In this document: positions 12,891 to 13,411 of the stretch, in pieces
Numbering within the stretch: the first letter of the stretch is position 1
How the letters are laid out: every line of letters starts with the position of its first letter
Assembly (NCBI GenBank): GCA_035691185.1
Contig: DASSJN010000078.1
Span: forward strand, 1 to 13,411
Direction of reading: 5' to 3'
Length of the DNA stretch: 13,411 nt
Origin: RPQJ01 sp035691185
GTDB taxonomy: Bacteria; Pseudomonadota; Gammaproteobacteria; Steroidobacterales; Steroidobacteraceae
The notes under the pieces: generated by a model
What the model saw: the letters and a program-made list of their open reading frames with translations, nothing else
The model's database searches: none
What the model was told of the DNA's origin: nothing
Program-made: the position numbers and the translations under genes

Positions 12891-13411
12891 TCACAGAGTC
12901 TCCAGCCACTGCGAAAACGAATCCAACAACTCCTCCAGCGCTTCGCGGTCGGTTCGGCCCGACCGGACGGGCACGTGGAACGAGTGGTCGGCCCCTTCGA
13001 TGGTCCTCAACGTCACATGCGCGCCGAGTTGCGACAGCAGCGGCTGCAGCGCGCCGAGATCTGCCAGCGCATCGCGCGTGCCCTGAAGGAACAGCATCGG
13101 CACTTTGATGGCGGCCAGATGAGCGGCACGCTCCACGGACGGCTTATTGGCCGGGTGCAACGGGAAGCCCAGAAACGCCAAGGCTATCGTTCCCGGGAGC
13201 GCACGCGCGGCTTGCGCCTGTGACGTCATCCTTCCGCCAAACGACTTGCCGCCAGCGATCAGCGGAACCGCCGGCACGAGTCGCTGGGTGTGGTCGATCG
13301 CCGCCCGCACCGTCCTGTGGCAGACCGGTGGCGGGTCTGGCCGCTTCGAGCCTCTCTCCATGTACGGAAACTGATAGCGCAGCGTGGCGATGTCTCTCTC
13401 ACCCAGGCCGG
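12891..13411 (-). CDS. KANL3/Tex30-type alpha/beta hydrolase, 5' end cut by window
   Basis: This is the C-terminal 173 or so residues of a small alpha/beta hydrolase whose start lies beyond the right edge. The frame stays open to the last base and the residues there (ATLRYQFPYMERGSKRPD) are the conserved early part of this family, so the internal ATG at 13361 is not the real start. The nucleophile elbow is GGKSFGGRM (G-x-S-x-G). The likely acid is the Asp in FLQGTRDALAD and the catalytic His is in EGADHSFHV, so the triad is complete. The family (COG3571, dienelactone-hydrolase-like) has no settled substrate; most bacterial copies are about 210-220 residues and cytoplasmic. The VOC gene follows on the same strand. 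Family assignment is confident; function is not. Confidence 0.85.
   Translation of the reverse strand, partial: GLGERDIATLRYQFPYMERGSKRPDPPPVCHRTVRAAIDHTQRLVPAVPLIAGGKSFGGRMTSQAQAARALPGTIALAFLGFPLHPANKPSVERAAHLAAIKVPMLFLQGTRDALADLGALQPLLSQLGAHVTLRTIEGADHSFHVPVRSGRTDREALEELLDSFSQWLETL

Overview
The window is strongly GC-rich and densely coded. Its gene families are a TonB-dependent receptor with an N-terminal TonB box, a Tat-exported TRAP solute-binding protein, a FlgO/TolB-like TPR membrane protein, and a GH17 protein with a membrane tail. This points to a Gram-negative proteobacterium, most likely an environmental gammaproteobacterium of the Steroidobacteraceae/Woeseiaceae/Xanthomonadales kind. 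That placement is inferred from gene content only. I see no rRNA, tRNA, CRISPR array, insertion sequence or phage gene; this looks like chromosomal metabolic and transport territory.

Layout. (1) 63-878 (-) is a short secreted ScyD/ScyE-like beta-propeller protein, divergent from 998-1420 (+), a small unknown membrane protein. (2) That small gene runs tail-to-tail 189 bp into 1232-2929 (-), a membrane-anchored GH17 beta-1,3-glucan enzyme. (3) Divergent from GH17 is 3043-4143 (+), a Tat-exported TRAP binding protein of the TakP/FcbT1 type. (4) A compact minus-strand operon follows, in transcription order: exported SRPBCC protein (9580-8990), flavodoxin-like protein (8955-8440), TRAP small permease dctQ (8438-7875), TRAP large permease dctM (7850-6300), and a membrane-anchored FlgO/TPR protein (6303-4144) sharing a GTGA stop/start overlap with dctM. 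The TPR gene ends base-to-base against the stop of dctP. (5) A 351-bp divergent intergenic region leads to 9932-12325 (+), a TonB-dependent receptor followed by a strong hairpin. (6) On the minus strand at the right edge are a VOC-fold protein (12437-12787) and a partial KANL3/Tex30-type alpha/beta hydrolase (12891 to the window edge).

Working together. dctP, dctQ and dctM should form one sodium-driven TRAP importer, probably for a 2-oxo acid or similar carboxylate, because the TakP ligand residues appear conserved in kind and spacing. The binding protein is not in the permease operon; it is expressed separately from the opposite strand and converges on it. The TPR protein is translationally coupled to the large permease. 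Its charge distribution predicts three membrane helices with the FlgO and TPR domains in the periplasm, the compartment where DctP works. This recalls the TPR-associated TRAP transporters (TPATs) of Treponema, but with an apparently different architecture, and it is the best candidate here for an undescribed arrangement.

Two genes carry signs of past rearrangement. The ScyD-like protein seems to lack about a third of the usual family length, at a point where two similar repeats have merged. The GH17 gene and its convergent neighbour appear fused at their 3' ends, so that each reads into the other's antisense strand before finding a stop.
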